From Xenorhabdus indica (GTDB lineage: Bacteria; Pseudomonadota; Gammaproteobacteria; Enterobacterales; Enterobacteriaceae): a DNA stretch of 64,000 nucleotides. Below, piece by piece: positions 8,462 to 19,207 of the stretch. The stretch lies in assembly GCF_014467235.1 (NCBI RefSeq), contig NZ_NKHP01000020.1, positions 1 to 64,000 of the forward strand. The letters are read 5' to 3'. Positions within the stretch are counted from its first letter, which is position 1. Every line of letters begins with the position of its first letter. Made by a program: the position numbers and the translations under genes. The notes beneath the pieces are model-generated. The model searched no databases, had not been told where the DNA came from, and saw only the letters and a list, made by a program, of their open reading frames with translations.

Positions 8462-9244
8462 ATGAAAAAGCGCATAGCAAAGAATTTTTATCAGTTACTG
8501 ACAGGAACTGTGGTTTCTTTTGCACTTGTCGGAAAGGGTTGGGCAGCGGAGAAGGTGACTATTTTCGCTGCTGCATCATTAACGAATGCACTTAATGATA
8601 TTGCTGAGCAGTATAAAAAAGAAAATCGAGGAGATATTGTTGCTTCTTACGCATCGTCTTCAACATTAGCTCGCCAGATAGAGCAGGGAGCACCCGCAGA
8701 TATCTTTGTTTCTGCTGATCAACAATGGATGGATTATATTTCTGATAAGAAACTTATTGTTGAAAATACTCGTCATACTTTGCTAGGGAATCAACTGGTT
8801 TTGATTGCTTCCAAAGAGGGTAAATTGAATAAAATCGATCTCAATCGAGAAACAAAATGGCAGTCTTTATTGTCTGGAGGACGTTTAGCGGTTGGTGATC
8901 CTGATTATGTTCCTGTTGGTATTTATGCTAAAGAATCACTGCAATATCTGGGCGCGTGGAACTTGGTTAACCCATTGTTGGCTCGTACCAATAATGTACG
9001 CAGCGGTATGGCTTTGGTGGAACGGGAAGAAGCGCCATTGGGAATTGTCTATGGTTCTGATGCCGTTGCCAGTAAGAAAGTGAAAGTGGTTGGTATATTC
9101 CCGCAAGAGAGTCATAAACCAGTGGAATATCCTATTGCAATTATTAAAGGTCATGAAAATCAAGCAGTACGTGATTTTTATGATTATCTCAAAACGCCTA
9201 AAGCCGTTAACATTTTCAAACGTTACGGCTTTAGTCCACTGTAG
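8462..9244 (+). CDS. modA: Molybdate ABC transporter, periplasmic binding protein
   Basis: A 260-residue secreted protein. The signal peptide runs to about residue 29 (basic MKKR, hydrophobic core, WAA before EKVTIF). The mature start is followed by the family motif FAAASLTNALND, and YASSSTLARQIEQGAPADIF follows with ligand-binding serines. ModA captures molybdate or tungstate in the periplasm and passes it to ModBC. The ATG at 8462 is chosen because AAGTGGA lies at good spacing; an in-frame GTG 12 bp upstream would add only EYN. First gene of modABC, behind a ModE-like palindrome. Confidence 0.95.
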   Translation: MKKRIAKNFYQLLTGTVVSFALVGKGWAAEKVTIFAAASLTNALNDIAEQYKKENRGDIVASYASSSTLARQIEQGAPADIFVSADQQWMDYISDKKLIVENTRHTLLGNQLVLIASKEGKLNKIDLNRETKWQSLLSGGRLAVGDPDYVPVGIYAKESLQYLGAWNLVNPLLARTNNVRSGMALVEREEAPLGIVYGSDAVASKKVKVVGIFPQESHKPVEYPIAIIKGHENQAVRDFYDYLKTPKAVNIFKRYGFSPL

Positions 9245-9261
9245 GAACTATACTTTTGGAG

Positions 9262-9954
9262 ATGTTAAGTGAATATGAATGGCAGGCAATTTTACTGAGC
9301 CTGAAAGTCTCAGGTATTGCGGTGTTATTCAGTTTGCCATTAGGGATCTTGATGGCATGGGTTTTGGCGCGCTGTCAGTTTTTGGGGAAGTCTCTGCTTG
9401 ATAGCCTTGTCCATCTGCCGTTGGTATTACCTCCGGTTGTTGTTGGTTACCTGCTGTTAATCAGCATGGGACGCCGAGGTGTACTTGGGGAATTTCTTTA
9501 TAATTGGTTTGGCGTGAGCTTTGCGTTTAACTGGACAGGAGCTGCTCTGGCTTCAGCCGTTGTATCTTTTCCGTTAATGGTCAGAGCCATCCGGTTGGCA
9601 TTGGAGGCTATAGACCTTCGTCTGGAGCTGGCCGCCCGCACATTAGGAGCAAGTTCACTTAAAGTCTTTTTTACCATTACTTTACCGCTTTCATTACCGG
9701 GAATAATTGTTGGCTCTGTGCTGGCTTTTGCCCGTTCACTGGGGGAGTTTGGCGCCACAATCACTTTTGTATCGAATATCCCCGGAGAAACACGCACTAT
9801 CCCTCTGGCTATGTACACATTGATTGAAATGCCCGGTGAAGAAACGGCAGCGGCACGTTTATGTATCATTGCTGTAGTGCTGGCCTTGGTTTCATTGTTG
9901 ATCTCTGAGTGGTTAACTCGTTGGGGAAGAAAGCGACTGGGGGCAGCATGTTAG
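9262..9954 (+). CDS. modB: Molybdate ABC transporter, permease
   Basis: A 230-residue inner-membrane permease with five or six helices and the ATPase-contact (EAA) loop around [16 protein letters not shown], then [11 protein letters not shown]. It forms the channel of the ModABC molybdate importer. Start choice is unclear. ATG at 9262 gives MLSEYEWQ, matching relatives, but the nearest typical ribosome site AGGAA (9243-9247) better suits a TTG at 9256. The 3' end overlaps modC, consistent with translational coupling. Confidence 0.95.
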   Translation: MLSEYEWQAILLSLKVSGIAVLFSLPLGILMAWVLARCQFLGKSLLDSLVHLPLVLPPVVVGYLLLISMGRRGVLGEFLYNWFGVSFAFNWTGAALASAVVSFPLMVRAIRLALEAIDLRLELAARTLGASSLKVFFTITLPLSLPGIIVGSVLAFARSLGEFGATITFVSNIPGETRTIPLAMYTLIEMPGEETAAARLCIIAVVLALVSLLISEWLTRWGRKRLGAAC

Positions 9955-11012
9955 AGCTAAGTTTTGACCAGCGTTTGGGTGATCTGCGTATGCAGGTTGA
10001 TACCACTTTGCCAACAGAAAGCATTACCGCCATATTTGGGCTTTCAGGTGCAGGTAAGACTTCGTTAATCAATGTCATTGCTGGTTTAACCCGACCACAA
10101 AAAGGCAGAATTGCCTTGAATGAACGTATCTTGATTGATACAGAACAAAAAATTTTTCTGCCACCAGAAAAACGCCGAATTGGATACGTGTTTCAGGATG
10201 CCCGCCTTTTTCCTCATTATCGGGTCAAAGGAAATTTGCAATATGGCATGTCACCCGATATGCAACTGCAATTTGATAAAATTGTCGATTTACTCGGTAT
10301 TGGGCATTTACTGTCCCGCTTCCCGATGACTTTATCAGGAGGTGAAAAACAGCGAGTTGCAATTGGGCGTGCGTTATTGACCGGGCCTGAATTACTGTTG
10401 ATGGATGAACCAATGGCTTCATTGGATCTGCCGCGTAAACGTGAATTGTTGCCTTATCTGGAAAAATTGTCTGAAGACGTCAAGATCCCAATACTGTATG
10501 TCAGTCACAGTTTGGATGAAGTTATCCGTTTAGCCGATAATGTGGTTGTTATGGACAAGGGAAAAATCAGAGCCACAGGTTCACTGGAAGAAATATGGTC
10601 AAACAGCATACTGCGTCCGTGGTTACAAAAAGAGAGTCTTAGCAGCATACTACCTGTGATTGTGATGGATCACCATCAACGTCATCAGATGACGGCAGTA
10701 GCGGTGGGAGATAAAGCCCTTTGGTTGCCGAAAATCGATGCAGTTGCAGGAACTGACTTACGTATACGAATTGATGCATCGGACGTCTCTTTAGTCTTAG
10801 AACCACCAAGAGGCAGCAGTATCCGTAATACCTTACAGGTGAAGGTCATCGAGATCTTTGAAGAGGCTGGTCAGATTGATGTCAAATTGTCGTTAAGCGA
10901 TCAATTTCTGTGGGCAAGGATCACACCATGGGCGCGGGAGGAGCTTAACTTACGCACAGGGCAATGGTTATATGCTCAGATAAAGAGTATTTCACTGAAT
11001 CGTCACCTGTAA
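9948..11012 (+). CDS. modC: Molybdate ABC transporter, ATP-binding protein
   Basis: A 354-residue ATPase. Walker A is GLSGAGKT (31-38), signature LSGGEKQR (129-136), Walker B LLLMDEP, and a C-terminal Mop/TOBE domain binds molybdate and can regulate transport. The ATG at 9948 gives MLELSFDQ, aligning with E. coli ModC, and overlaps the end of modB by 7 bp. Third gene of modABC. It converges on ybhA across a short gap. Confidence 0.95.
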   Translation: MLELSFDQRLGDLRMQVDTTLPTESITAIFGLSGAGKTSLINVIAGLTRPQKGRIALNERILIDTEQKIFLPPEKRRIGYVFQDARLFPHYRVKGNLQYGMSPDMQLQFDKIVDLLGIGHLLSRFPMTLSGGEKQRVAIGRALLTGPELLLMDEPMASLDLPRKRELLPYLEKLSEDVKIPILYVSHSLDEVIRLADNVVVMDKGKIRATGSLEEIWSNSILRPWLQKESLSSILPVIVMDHHQRHQMTAVAVGDKALWLPKIDAVAGTDLRIRIDASDVSLVLEPPRGSSIRNTLQVKVIEIFEEAGQIDVKLSLSDQFLWARITPWAREELNLRTGQWLYAQIKSISLNRHL

Positions 11013-11066
11013 GGACAACTATTCATGAAAGAAAAAACTGAGAAAAAATAAAAGGGTAGATCATTC

Positions 11067-11095
11067 AGGGAGTGAAATTGTTTTTCGCTCTCCCT
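11067..11095. terminator. Possible terminator between modC and ybhA
   Basis: AGGGAG (11067-11072) pairs with CTCCCT (11090-11095), and an inner GAAA/TTTC arm extends it imperfectly. It is the only hairpin I see between these convergent genes. Confidence 0.45.
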
Positions 11096-11120
11096 TAGAT
11101 CCAGCTAATTAAGTGAGAAA

Positions 11121-11936
11121 CTAAAGCACATATTTTCGAATGACTTCCGCAATACCGGGCTGAGCATTATTCTTTGTGACAAGATCTGCCCGTGCTTTGA
11201 CATCATCGACAGCATTTCCCATAGCAACACCCAGACCTGCTGCTTTCAGCATACTGAGATCATTATAATTATCGCCAAAGGCGAGGACATCTTTCATACT
11301 CATCCCTTGTGACTCTACCCATTGCTGTAAACGCATCCCTTTGCTATTGCCTTTTTTGGTGATATCGACCTGATCAAACCAGGACCATTCACATTCCAGA
11401 CCCACATTTTTCTCAATTTGCTCGCTAACCTCACGCAGTTTCTCTAAATCGGGAGAGCTGGTAGCGAACTTCCAGATGAAATTCACATTGTGCAGCACTT
11501 CCTGAAAATTCTTAATGAGCTGGAGAGTAGGGCGTTGGTGCTTAGGCAGAGAATTTGACCACGCAATGGTACGGGCAATTGTGTGTGGAAATTCATATAA
11601 AATAGCATCATCAACATACATCAGATGTTCAACTTCCGCACCTTGCAAATAAGAAAGTGCTTGAGAGGCTTCTTGAATAGAGAGAGGATCGGCAGCCAGA
11701 ACTTTTTTAGCGTGGTAATCGTATAAATAAGCCCCGTTACAGCAAATAGCCGGAGTATCGAGTTGGAGTGCTTGGTAGAAAGGGTGAATAGCAACATGAT
11801 GACGCCCAGTGACAATCAAAACTTTAATACCTGTCTGGCAGGCTTCACTTAGGGCTGTTATTGACTCTGGTAGAATATTTTTTTGTGGATCAAGTAATGT
11901 TCCATCCAGATCCAGCGCGATAACGCGGTATGACAT
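11121..11936 (-). CDS. ybhA: HAD-family phosphatase YbhA (pyridoxal phosphate phosphatase type)
   Basis: A 271-residue haloacid-dehalogenase phosphatase of the Cof type. The nucleophile motif DLDGTLLD has Asp9 and Asp11, threonine motif II is IVTGR, and the late motif is AFGDNYNDLSML. Long identical stretches with E. coli YbhA (RHHVAIHPFYQAL, CNGAYLYDYHAKKVL) support the assignment. E. coli YbhA dephosphorylates pyridoxal phosphate and some sugar phosphates. It is divergent from pgl, as in E. coli (ybhA/pgl). Confidence 0.9.
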   Translation of the reverse strand: MSYRVIALDLDGTLLDPQKNILPESITALSEACQTGIKVLIVTGRHHVAIHPFYQALQLDTPAICCNGAYLYDYHAKKVLAADPLSIQEASQALSYLQGAEVEHLMYVDDAILYEFPHTIARTIAWSNSLPKHQRPTLQLIKNFQEVLHNVNFIWKFATSSPDLEKLREVSEQIEKNVGLECEWSWFDQVDITKKGNSKGMRLQQWVESQGMSMKDVLAFGDNYNDLSMLKAAGLGVAMGNAVDDVKARADLVTKNNAQPGIAEVIRKYVL

Positions 11937-12084
11937 GAGTTAGCCTCTAGGTTGTTGATGATTTAAGCAAATATTATATGCTAATTAAAAACAGTTAAAC
12001 TGATATGCATTCAGTTTAACAAACAAATTTTCCCAAGAATCATTACAGATCAATAAAATAGTGATGGAGCTTTAAGGAGAGCAA

Positions 12085-13071
12085 ATGAAACAAGTGGTTT
12101 ATACAGCCAGTCCGAATAGTTGTCAGATTCATGTCTGGTCTCTGAATATTGTTGGAGAACTTTCGTTACTCCAGACGGTAAATGTACCGGGTGAAGTACA
12201 ACCGATGGTGGTTAATCCTGATGGTCAACACTTATATGTAGGGATACGCCCTCAATTCAACATCGTAACTTATAAAATTGGCTCTGATGGTCGATTGGAG
12301 CAGCAAGCCATTGCACCATTACCGGGTAGCCCGACTCATATTTCAACGGACAAAGCAGGGCGTTTTTTATTTTCTGCTTCCTATAGCTTCAACAACTTAA
12401 GTGTTCACCCTATTGACAAAAATGGTGTGGTCAAAGCACCGATCCAAATTGTAGAAGGGTTGAAAGCGCCACATTCGGTCAATATTGATCGGGAGAATCG
12501 CCAATTATTGGTTCCATGTTTGAAAGAAGATCGTATTCGTATTTTTGATTTGAATGAGCAGGGATATCTGACAGAAAGCCGTACCGACGAAATTACAACA
12601 GAAGCTGGTGCAGGCCCACGACATATGGCTTTTCATCCAGAAAAAGAGGCAATTTATTGCATTAATGAGCTCGATTCAACCGTAGATGTGCTGCGTAAAT
12701 GGGAGAAATACCGCATAGTACAATCTGTTGATTCATTACCTGCTGATTTTTCCAGTGTCCGTTGGTCTGCGGATATTCATATCACACCGGATGGCCGTCA
12801 TCTCTATACCAGCGAGCGTTCTGAAAGTGTGATTAGTCATTTCCGTGTTTCACAAGATGGCTATCATCTGACGTTAGCAGGACATTACCTGACAGAAAGT
12901 CAGCCTCGTGGTTTTGCCATAGATTACAGTGGTAACTTTTTAATCTCTTCAGGGCAGAAATCCGATCATATTTCAGTATCCAGCATTGATAAATACAGCG
13001 GAAAACTGACCCAATTGGCACGTTATCCGGTTGGTAAAGGTCCTATGTGGGTAACAATATTGGCATTGTAA
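12085..13071 (+). CDS. pgl: 6-phosphogluconolactonase, YbhE/Pgl type
   Basis: A 328-residue seven-bladed beta-propeller enzyme of the oxidative pentose phosphate pathway, hydrolysing 6-phosphogluconolactone. Repeated blade signatures such as [37 protein letters not shown] and [14 protein letters not shown] are visible. Length and start ([10 protein letters not shown]) match E. coli Pgl. AAGGAGAGCAA precedes the start. A strong hairpin terminator follows. Confidence 0.95.
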   Translation: MKQVVYTASPNSCQIHVWSLNIVGELSLLQTVNVPGEVQPMVVNPDGQHLYVGIRPQFNIVTYKIGSDGRLEQQAIAPLPGSPTHISTDKAGRFLFSASYSFNNLSVHPIDKNGVVKAPIQIVEGLKAPHSVNIDRENRQLLVPCLKEDRIRIFDLNEQGYLTESRTDEITTEAGAGPRHMAFHPEKEAIYCINELDSTVDVLRKWEKYRIVQSVDSLPADFSSVRWSADIHITPDGRHLYTSERSESVISHFRVSQDGYHLTLAGHYLTESQPRGFAIDYSGNFLISSGQKSDHISVSSIDKYSGKLTQLARYPVGKGPMWVTILAL

Positions 13072-13077
13072 TTAGAA

Positions 13078-13113
13078 GCCGCGCAAATTTTTAGCGCGGC
13101 ATTAGATTTTTCT
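13078..13113 (+). terminator. Terminator after pgl
   Basis: GCCGCGC (13078-13084) pairs with GCGCGGC (13094-13100), followed by a T-rich stretch. Confidence 0.8.
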
Positions 13114-13145
13114 TCTGAAGAATTATGCTGATATCCGGCTGTCTT

Positions 13146-13718
13146 TTAGGCAAGGCTAAAGGTGCCAACCCCTGAGAAAACAATAGGATATGTAACCAAT
13201 ATATGATGTTGATATACAGAAATTAAATCTCCCAAATAAACACTTCCTTTAAATAGACGCAGATATATTTTTTGCGGGTAAATGAAAAGCTGGAAATTAA
13301 GCGGAGTGTTTATAATTGTATTGGTATGGTGTATCACACCACCAAGGTAGAGATTATTAAAATTCAATTGTGGCATATTATATCCACCATAAATATACCC
13401 ATTGAAATTAGCATTCCTTCTTGTATTCGGAGCAGTTCCAATTAAAACAGGATAAGATGATACTTGAATAAACGGATAACTTCCATATTGGAGGTATGTG
13501 TTAATATTAAAATATCCACTGACATATTCTGTTATATTTAAGCCAGGATGAGGTAATGAATTTGCCCCAGGGTTTTTACCAAATAAATGAGCCAGTTCAG
13601 GTTTCTCTTTTGCTATTGCCTCATAATGTAATTGTTCTTGCGCATACATATCGTTGGACTGTGTGAATATAGCTTCCAACTCGTCTTTAGAAGGAACAAC
13701 TAAGTTTTCTTGGTTCAT
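13146..13718 (-). CDS. Unknown protein, possibly VapA-like beta-barrel
   Basis: A 190-residue protein without a clear signal peptide. It has a charged N-terminal 50 residues, then a beta-rich, Tyr/Asn/Gly-rich part. The C-terminal pattern (LGGVIHHT, an F-rich strand, IYLRLFKGSVYLGD, then FSGVGTFSLA at the end) resembles, from memory, the order seen in Rhodococcus equi VapA-type virulence proteins: GG..T, strand, F...LG, strand, GVG. VapA-type annotations also occur in Photorhabdus. The match is by eye and weak. It has its own promoter-bearing upstream gap and no partner gene. Confidence 0.5.
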   Translation of the reverse strand: MNQENLVVPSKDELEAIFTQSNDMYAQEQLHYEAIAKEKPELAHLFGKNPGANSLPHPGLNITEYVSGYFNINTYLQYGSYPFIQVSSYPVLIGTAPNTRRNANFNGYIYGGYNMPQLNFNNLYLGGVIHHTNTIINTPLNFQLFIYPQKIYLRLFKGSVYLGDLISVYQHHILVTYPIVFSGVGTFSLA

Positions 13719-13929
13719 GATATATCCCTCTCTGGTTAGAATAAATATGACTGTGTACGCAATATATCAGAAAATTTATTTTTAAATGATGAAGAATATA
13801 GCTAATTATTTACTAATATTTATCAGTGACTGATTTTTGAAGTTAAATCGGATAATTATATGGCGAGTTTAATGATATAAATCGATAAATGAATAAGTTG
13901 AAAAATAGAAGAGATAATTAAATTATTAG

Positions 13930-13964
13930 AAAAATAAGGCCAGCATAATTATAGTACTGGCCTT
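13930..13964 (-). terminator. Terminator after bioA
   Basis: AAGGCCAG (13936-13943) pairs with CTGGCCTT (13957-13964). On the minus strand the stem is followed by TTATTTTTCT. Confidence 0.85.
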
Positions 13965-13969
13965 AATTG

Positions 13970-15250
13970 TTAAATTATTGCATCAGTAATAGCATTTGTC
14001 AGTTTCGACAATTGCTCAGGCTGAATAATATAAGGAGGCATTAAATAAATTAAGCGTCCAAATGGTCTTATCCAAACCCCCTGTTGTACGAAATGATGCT
14101 GTAGAGAAGCCATATCAACAGGCTGTTTCATTTCTACAACGCCGATTGCACCTAATACCCGTACATCTTCAACCATTTCATGTGATTTCAGAGGCAGCAA
14201 CTCTCTTTTTAACTGGGATTCAATTGACTGAATACGTTGTTGCCACTGGCTTCCAGTAAGTAGTTTCAGGCTGGCGCTGGCAACGGCACAAGCCAGTGGA
14301 TTGCCCATAAAAGTTGGGCCATGCATAAAACAGCCGGCCTTACTCTGGCTGATGGTTTCTGCTACATGGCGAGTTGTTAACGTTGCAGATAACGTCATAT
14401 AACCGCCTGTTAGTGCTTTGCCTAAGCATAAAATATCTGGTTCGATTTCAGCATGTTCACAGGCAAATAACTTACCCGTGCGGCCAAATCCGGTAGCGAT
14501 CTCATCCGCAATCAGCAAAATCTGGTATTCATGACAAAGCTGACGGACCCGACGCAGATACTCAGGATGATAAATTCGCATTCCGCCCGCTCCCTGAACA
14601 ATCGGTTCCAGGATGACAGCAGCGATTTCGTCATGATGCTGTTGTATCAATTGCCGGAAAGAAGCGATATCTTCAGGCTGCCATTCACCATCAAAACGGG
14701 ATTGAGGGGCATCCGCAAACAGATGATTGGGGAGATAGCCTTTATAAAGGCTATGCATTGAATTATCGGGATCACAGACCGACATTGCGCCAAAAGTATC
14801 GCCATGATAACCATGACGTAGTGTCAGAAATTTCTGGCGTCTTTTTTCCTGTTTTTTCTCTTTGGCTTGCCAATATTGCAGCGCCATTTTCATGGCAACT
14901 TCCACGGCAACAGATCCGGAATCGGCCAGAAAAACACACTCTAATGGCACAGGAGTCATTGCCACTAGCTGTTTACACAGTTCAATAGCAGGTAGATGGG
15001 TAATACCGCCAAACATGACATGAGACATTTTGCCAATTTGAGTCGTTGCCGCTTCATTAAGCACAGAGTGATTATAGCCGTGAATGGCAGCCCACCATGA
15101 AGACATACCATCAATTAACTTACGACCATCTGACAATACCAGTTCAACACCACTGGCTGAAACAACAGGATAAGTCGGCAGTGGATTGCTCATTGATGTA
15201 TACGGATGCCAGATATGGCGCAGGTCAAATTCAATATCTGAATGATTCAT
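13970..15250 (-). CDS. bioA: Adenosylmethionine-8-amino-7-oxononanoate aminotransferase
   Basis: A 426-residue PLP-dependent class III aminotransferase converting 8-amino-7-oxononanoate (KAPA) to 7,8-diaminopelargonate (DAPA) with S-adenosylmethionine as amino donor. The PLP lysine is Lys278 in [10 protein letters not shown], preceded by [14 protein letters not shown]. The N-terminal IWHPYTSM and [12 protein letters not shown] are family landmarks. It is divergent from bioBFCD with a BirA operator between them, the classic enteric arrangement. Confidence 0.95.
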   Translation of the reverse strand: MNHSDIEFDLRHIWHPYTSMSNPLPTYPVVSASGVELVLSDGRKLIDGMSSWWAAIHGYNHSVLNEAATTQIGKMSHVMFGGITHLPAIELCKQLVAMTPVPLECVFLADSGSVAVEVAMKMALQYWQAKEKKQEKRRQKFLTLRHGYHGDTFGAMSVCDPDNSMHSLYKGYLPNHLFADAPQSRFDGEWQPEDIASFRQLIQQHHDEIAAVILEPIVQGAGGMRIYHPEYLRRVRQLCHEYQILLIADEIATGFGRTGKLFACEHAEIEPDILCLGKALTGGYMTLSATLTTRHVAETISQSKAGCFMHGPTFMGNPLACAVASASLKLLTGSQWQQRIQSIESQLKRELLPLKSHEMVEDVRVLGAIGVVEMKQPVDMASLQHHFVQQGVWIRPFGRLIYLMPPYIIQPEQLSKLTNAITDAII

Positions 15251-15260
15251 GATAAATTTA

Positions 15261-15294
15261 TTGTAAACCTTTTTGTGTTTGTTTTAGTTGACAT
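15261..15294. promoter_or_regulatory. BirA (biotin repressor) operator between bioA and bioB
   Basis: TTGTAAACC (15261-15269) exactly matches the left arm of the BirA operator. After 16 bp, AGTTGACAT (15286-15294) matches the right arm GGTTTACAA at 6 of 9 positions. Biotinoyl-AMP-bound BirA dimers bind such sites and repress both divergent transcripts. The second arm is weaker than in E. coli. Confidence 0.85.
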
Positions 15295-15345
15295 GATAGC
15301 GGCGTTATTTAAACTGACAACATTTTTCACACTGGAGAAATTACT

Positions 15346-16386
15346 GTGAGTGAGCGTCAACAATGGACTATCAAACAGGCACAGGCGCTGTTTGATAAGC
15401 CTTTTTTTGAATTATTGTTTCAGGCACAGCAGATACACCGCGAACATTTTGATCCACAGCAAGTACAGGTCAGCACACTTCTTTCAATAAAAACCGGAGC
15501 CTGTCCAGAAGACTGTAAGTATTGTCCACAAAGTTCCCGTTATAAAACGGGTCTGGAAAAAGAACGCCTGATGGAGGTGGAAAAAGTCATTGAATCTGCA
15601 CGCAAAGCCAAAAATGCAGGTTCAACCCGTTTTTGTATGGGGGCAGCATGGAAAAACCCACACGAACGGGATATGCCTTATCTGGAGAAGATGGTTAAAG
15701 AAGTTAAGGCATTGGGTATGGAAACTTGTATGACACTGGGAATGTTGAACTCATCTCAGGCGCAGCGTCTGGCAGAAGCGGGTCTGGACTACTATAACCA
15801 TAACCTGGACACCTCGCCGGAATTTTACGGCAATATCATTACCACACGCAGTTACCAGGACAGGCTGGATACACTGGAAAATGTCAGGGATGTAGGCATT
15901 AAGGTGTGTTCTGGCGGTATTGTCGGTCTGGGTGAGGAAATTCGTGATCGGGCAGCATTGTTGGTACAACTGGCAAACTTGCCGAAACCGCCTGAAAGTG
16001 TGCCAATCAACATGCTGGTAAAAGTTAAAGGAACGCCACTGGAAAGTAACGAAGACGTCGATCCATTTGACTTTATTCGCACCATTGCGGTGGCTCGGAT
16101 CATGATGCCGAAATCTCATGTCCGCTTATCCGCAGGGCGTGAACAGATGAATGAACAGACTCAGGCTATGTGTTTTATGGCCGGGGCCAACTCTATTTTT
16201 TACGGCTGTAAATTACTGACGACTCCGAATCCGGAGGAAGACAAAGACCTGCAACTGTTCCGCAGACTGGGCATCAATCCTCAGCAGACAAAAACAGCAT
16301 TCGGTGATAATCAGCAGCAGCAACACTTGGCAGAAGCGATCATAAACAGTGCTGAAAATGAACAATTCTATAATGCGGCAATATGA
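15346..16386 (+). CDS. bioB: Biotin synthase
   Basis: A 346-residue radical SAM enzyme inserting sulfur into dethiobiotin. The CxxxCxxC motif for the [4Fe-4S] cluster is at Cys53, Cys57 and Cys60 (ACPEDCKYC). The [2Fe-2S] ligand region is also present ([33 protein letters not shown]). The start codon used here is GTG. First gene of bioBFCD; the stop overlaps the bioF start. Confidence 0.95.
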   Translation: MSERQQWTIKQAQALFDKPFFELLFQAQQIHREHFDPQQVQVSTLLSIKTGACPEDCKYCPQSSRYKTGLEKERLMEVEKVIESARKAKNAGSTRFCMGAAWKNPHERDMPYLEKMVKEVKALGMETCMTLGMLNSSQAQRLAEAGLDYYNHNLDTSPEFYGNIITTRSYQDRLDTLENVRDVGIKVCSGGIVGLGEEIRDRAALLVQLANLPKPPESVPINMLVKVKGTPLESNEDVDPFDFIRTIAVARIMMPKSHVRLSAGREQMNEQTQAMCFMAGANSIFYGCKLLTTPNPEEDKDLQLFRRLGINPQQTKTAFGDNQQQQHLAEAIINSAENEQFYNAAI

Positions 16387-17537
16387 TGAATTGGTCAGAT
16401 TTTATCTCCCGGCGTTTGGCTGAACGCCGGGGCACATCTTTATGGCGTAGCAGGCAAGTCCATTTGGGTTCAGATGGGCAACTCTTAGATACTGCTGATG
16501 GTCAGTATCTGAACTTTTCCAGTAATGACTACCTTGGGTTGAGCCAACATCCGCAAATTATTGCTGCCTGGCAACAAGGGGCGGAGCGGTATGGTGTAGG
16601 CAGTGGTGGTTCTGGGCATGTTACAGGTTATACCGCCGCTCACCATATGCTGGAACAACAACTGGCGGAATGGCTTGGTTATTCCCGGGCTTTACTGTTC
16701 ATTTCTGGTTATGCCGCTAATCAAGGCGTGATAGCGGCATTGATGGAAAAAGAGGATCGTATTATTGCTGATCGCCTGAGCCATGCTTCATTGATGGAAG
16801 CCGCTATGCAATCTCCAGCTCAATTGCGACGCTTTCTGCACAATAATCCTGATTCTCTGAAACAGCATCTGGCAAAAGAGTGTGCAGGTAAAACATTTGT
16901 GGTCACCGAGGGCATTTTCAGTATGGATGGAGATAGCGCGCCACTTGATGTGATTGCACAGCAAACACAATCTACGGGCAGTTGGTTACTGGTTGATGAT
17001 GCTCATGGTATCGGTATTCGTGGGGATGAAGGACGGGGTAGTTGTTGGTTGCAGAATGTGAAACCAGAGCTTTTAATCGTCACATTTGGTAAAGCATTTG
17101 GTTTAAGTGGTGCGGCTGTGTTGTGTGATGAGCAGACCGCAGAGTACCTGATTCAATATGCCCGACACTTGATTTACAGCACGTCTATGCCACCTGCTCA
17201 GGCTATAGCTCTTTCTGAAGCTGTGCGGCAAATCCGGGCTGGAGATGAATTACGCTACCGATTGCAAAATAATATCCGATATTTTCGCCGTGAGGCACAA
17301 AACTTACCTTTTTCCCTGATGGATTCTGAAACGGCTATTCAGCCTGTGATCATTGGTGATAATGAACGTTGTATCGCTTTATCCCATTCACTTATGCAAC
17401 AAAAATTATGGGTAAAAGCGATTCTTCCACCGACAGTGCCACCGGATAGTGCCCGCTTGCGTATCACACTGACAGCAAATCATACCCGACAACATATTGA
17501 TGCATTACTGGAGGTGTTGCGTGGTTCTGGCTGTTAA
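16383..17537 (+). CDS. bioF: 8-amino-7-oxononanoate synthase
   Basis: A 384-residue PLP enzyme that condenses pimeloyl-ACP (or -CoA) with L-alanine. The PLP lysine is Lys237 in [18 protein letters not shown] (204-211) and [10 protein letters not shown] are conserved. Two tandem ATG codons (16383 and 16386) overlap the bioB stop, so the exact start differs by one residue. The 3' end carries the bioC ribosome site and start. Confidence 0.95.
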   Translation: MMNWSDFISRRLAERRGTSLWRSRQVHLGSDGQLLDTADGQYLNFSSNDYLGLSQHPQIIAAWQQGAERYGVGSGGSGHVTGYTAAHHMLEQQLAEWLGYSRALLFISGYAANQGVIAALMEKEDRIIADRLSHASLMEAAMQSPAQLRRFLHNNPDSLKQHLAKECAGKTFVVTEGIFSMDGDSAPLDVIAQQTQSTGSWLLVDDAHGIGIRGDEGRGSCWLQNVKPELLIVTFGKAFGLSGAAVLCDEQTAEYLIQYARHLIYSTSMPPAQAIALSEAVRQIRAGDELRYRLQNNIRYFRREAQNLPFSLMDSETAIQPVIIGDNERCIALSHSLMQQKLWVKAILPPTVPPDSARLRITLTANHTRQHIDALLEVLRGSGC

Positions 17538-18294
17538 ATGTGTTGATAAACAGGCGATTGCGGGAGCTTTTGGCAGGGCAGCCTCATGCTATGACATGGT
17601 TGCAAAGCTGCAACAACAAACCGGGGAATACCTGATGGAATTGGCTCGTGCAGAGGATACCGGTATGCGGGTATTGGATGCTGGTTGTGGCACCGGTTTT
17701 TTTAGTAACCGCTGGAAACAATGGGGTAAACAGGTTATCGCATTGGATCTGGCTGCCGGCATGTTAAACCATGCTCAGAGTCAGCAAGCTGCTGACTACT
17801 ACCTGCAAGGCGATATTGAGCACTTAGGGCTGGCCGATAGTAGTGTAGATATCTGTTTCAGTAACTTGGCTGTACAGTGGTGTAATGATCTGCCATGTGC
17901 ATTACAGGAATTCCATCGTGTAACCCGTCCCGGAGGCCTTATTTTATTTTCCACTCTTGCACAGGGCTCACTGTGTGAGCTGGAAGCAGCATGGGAGCGC
18001 GTTGATGCTTATCGACACATTAATCAATTCCTGTCTTTGCAGGCAATTGCTGATGCGTGTCAACCGTACCGGCATCAATTCATACACAAGCAATATAGCC
18101 AGCATTATCCACAGTTGCTGCTTTTATTGAATTCCTTGAAAGGTATCGGAGCTACACACCTTCATCGTGGCCGTCAACAGGGTTTGATGACGAAAAAACG
18201 CCTGAATGTTCTTTCAGAAGTGTATCCGAGAAAGAATGGAAGTTACCCATTAAGCTATCAAATTGTTTTTGGAGTCATTTATTGTGACAAATAA
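17521..18294 (+). CDS. bioC: Malonyl-[acyl-carrier protein] O-methyltransferase
   Basis: A 257-residue SAM methyltransferase that disguises malonyl-ACP as a methyl ester so fatty acid synthesis can make the pimeloyl chain. The SAM-binding motif VLDAGCGTG is at 51-59. [11 protein letters not shown] and [13 protein letters not shown] are BioC landmarks. I choose GTG at 17521 because GGAGGT lies 5 bp upstream inside bioF and the protein then aligns with E. coli BioC from [14 protein letters not shown]. It overlaps bioF by 17 bp. Confidence 0.92.
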   Translation: MVLAVKCVDKQAIAGAFGRAASCYDMVAKLQQQTGEYLMELARAEDTGMRVLDAGCGTGFFSNRWKQWGKQVIALDLAAGMLNHAQSQQAADYYLQGDIEHLGLADSSVDICFSNLAVQWCNDLPCALQEFHRVTRPGGLILFSTLAQGSLCELEAAWERVDAYRHINQFLSLQAIADACQPYRHQFIHKQYSQHYPQLLLLLNSLKGIGATHLHRGRQQGLMTKKRLNVLSEVYPRKNGSYPLSYQIVFGVIYCDK

Positions 18295-18967
18295 ATACTT
18301 TCTTACCGGGACTGATACCGAAGTGGGTAAAACGGTTGTCAGTTGTGCCTTGTTACAAGCGGCGAATAAAAAAGGCTATCAAACTGCGGGTTATAAACCA
18401 GTGGCATCAGGCAGTGAAATCACTTCGGAAGGGGTACGTAATAGAGATGCTTTAGCTTTGCAGTATAACAGTTCAGTATCTCTGTCTTACCAGGAAGTTA
18501 ATCCATTAGTATTTGTGGAACCTACTTCTCCCCATATTATCAGTGCTGAACTCAATCAGCCGATCGAATTTACTGTGATATCACAAGGTCTGGAAGAATT
18601 GGCGGTAAAAGCGAATTGGGTGTTAATTGAGGGGGCTGGTGGTTGGTACACACCGTTATCTGAAAATACCACTTTCGCAGATTGGGTGGTTCAGGAAAAA
18701 CTGCCTGTGATTTTGACGGTAGGGATTAAATTGGGTTGTATTAACCATGCTGTCTTAACAGCAAAAGTTATTCAAGGTTCAGGTTTGGAATTAGTGGGTT
18801 GGGTTGCGAATGAAATAGAACCCGCTGGCAAGCGTCAGGCTGAGTATTTAGCAACATTAAAACGGATGATTTCTGCACCCTTACTTGGTGTGATACCCCA
18901 TTTAAGCGACTCAGATAAGAAAAATAACATTGGAGAATATATAAATATTGATTTATTGGTTAACTAA
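18284..18967 (+). CDS. bioD: ATP-dependent dethiobiotin synthetase
   Basis: A 227-residue enzyme closing the ureido ring of dethiobiotin from DAPA, CO2 and ATP. The P-loop GTDTEVGKT is at 9-17, followed by KPVASGSE and VEGAGGWYTPL-type motifs (here IEGAGGW). I choose GTG at 18284: GGAG lies 9 bp upstream and the product aligns with E. coli BioD. It overlaps the end of bioC by 11 bp. Last gene of bioBFCD. Confidence 0.94.
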   Translation: MTNKYFLTGTDTEVGKTVVSCALLQAANKKGYQTAGYKPVASGSEITSEGVRNRDALALQYNSSVSLSYQEVNPLVFVEPTSPHIISAELNQPIEFTVISQGLEELAVKANWVLIEGAGGWYTPLSENTTFADWVVQEKLPVILTVGIKLGCINHAVLTAKVIQGSGLELVGWVANEIEPAGKRQAEYLATLKRMISAPLLGVIPHLSDSDKKNNIGEYINIDLLVN

Positions 18968-19184
18968 TTATTTATTTGCTGTTAGTTAAAATAGCCCACT
19001 AAATAAGTGGGTTCTGGTGGAGATGTTGGTATAAAATACACTTTCTTTTAACAATTATTATCCTGTTTTTGCACAAAAAATAGCGTGAAACTATTTCAAA
19101 ATAGTATGAAAACATTTCGCCATTGAAGAAATCCGCAGAAGAGGATAACTCTGCAACCTCCCATAGCTAATAGGATTTGTTGAG

Positions 19185-19207
19185 TTATCCACTGTTCCTG
19201 TGGATAA
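19185..19207. promoter_or_regulatory. Inverted pair of DnaA boxes upstream of uvrB
   Basis: TTATCCACT (19185-19193) differs by one base from the DnaA box TTATCCACA, and TGTGGATAA (19199-19207) is a perfect box on the other strand. They face each other across 5 bp. A DnaA site upstream of uvrB has been described in E. coli, so regulation or a DnaA-linked role is plausible. Confidence 0.65.

Noticed and set aside
9498..9869. 123-codon ORF antisense to modB
   Set aside because: It is the reverse shadow of modB, without its own start context or protein-like features.
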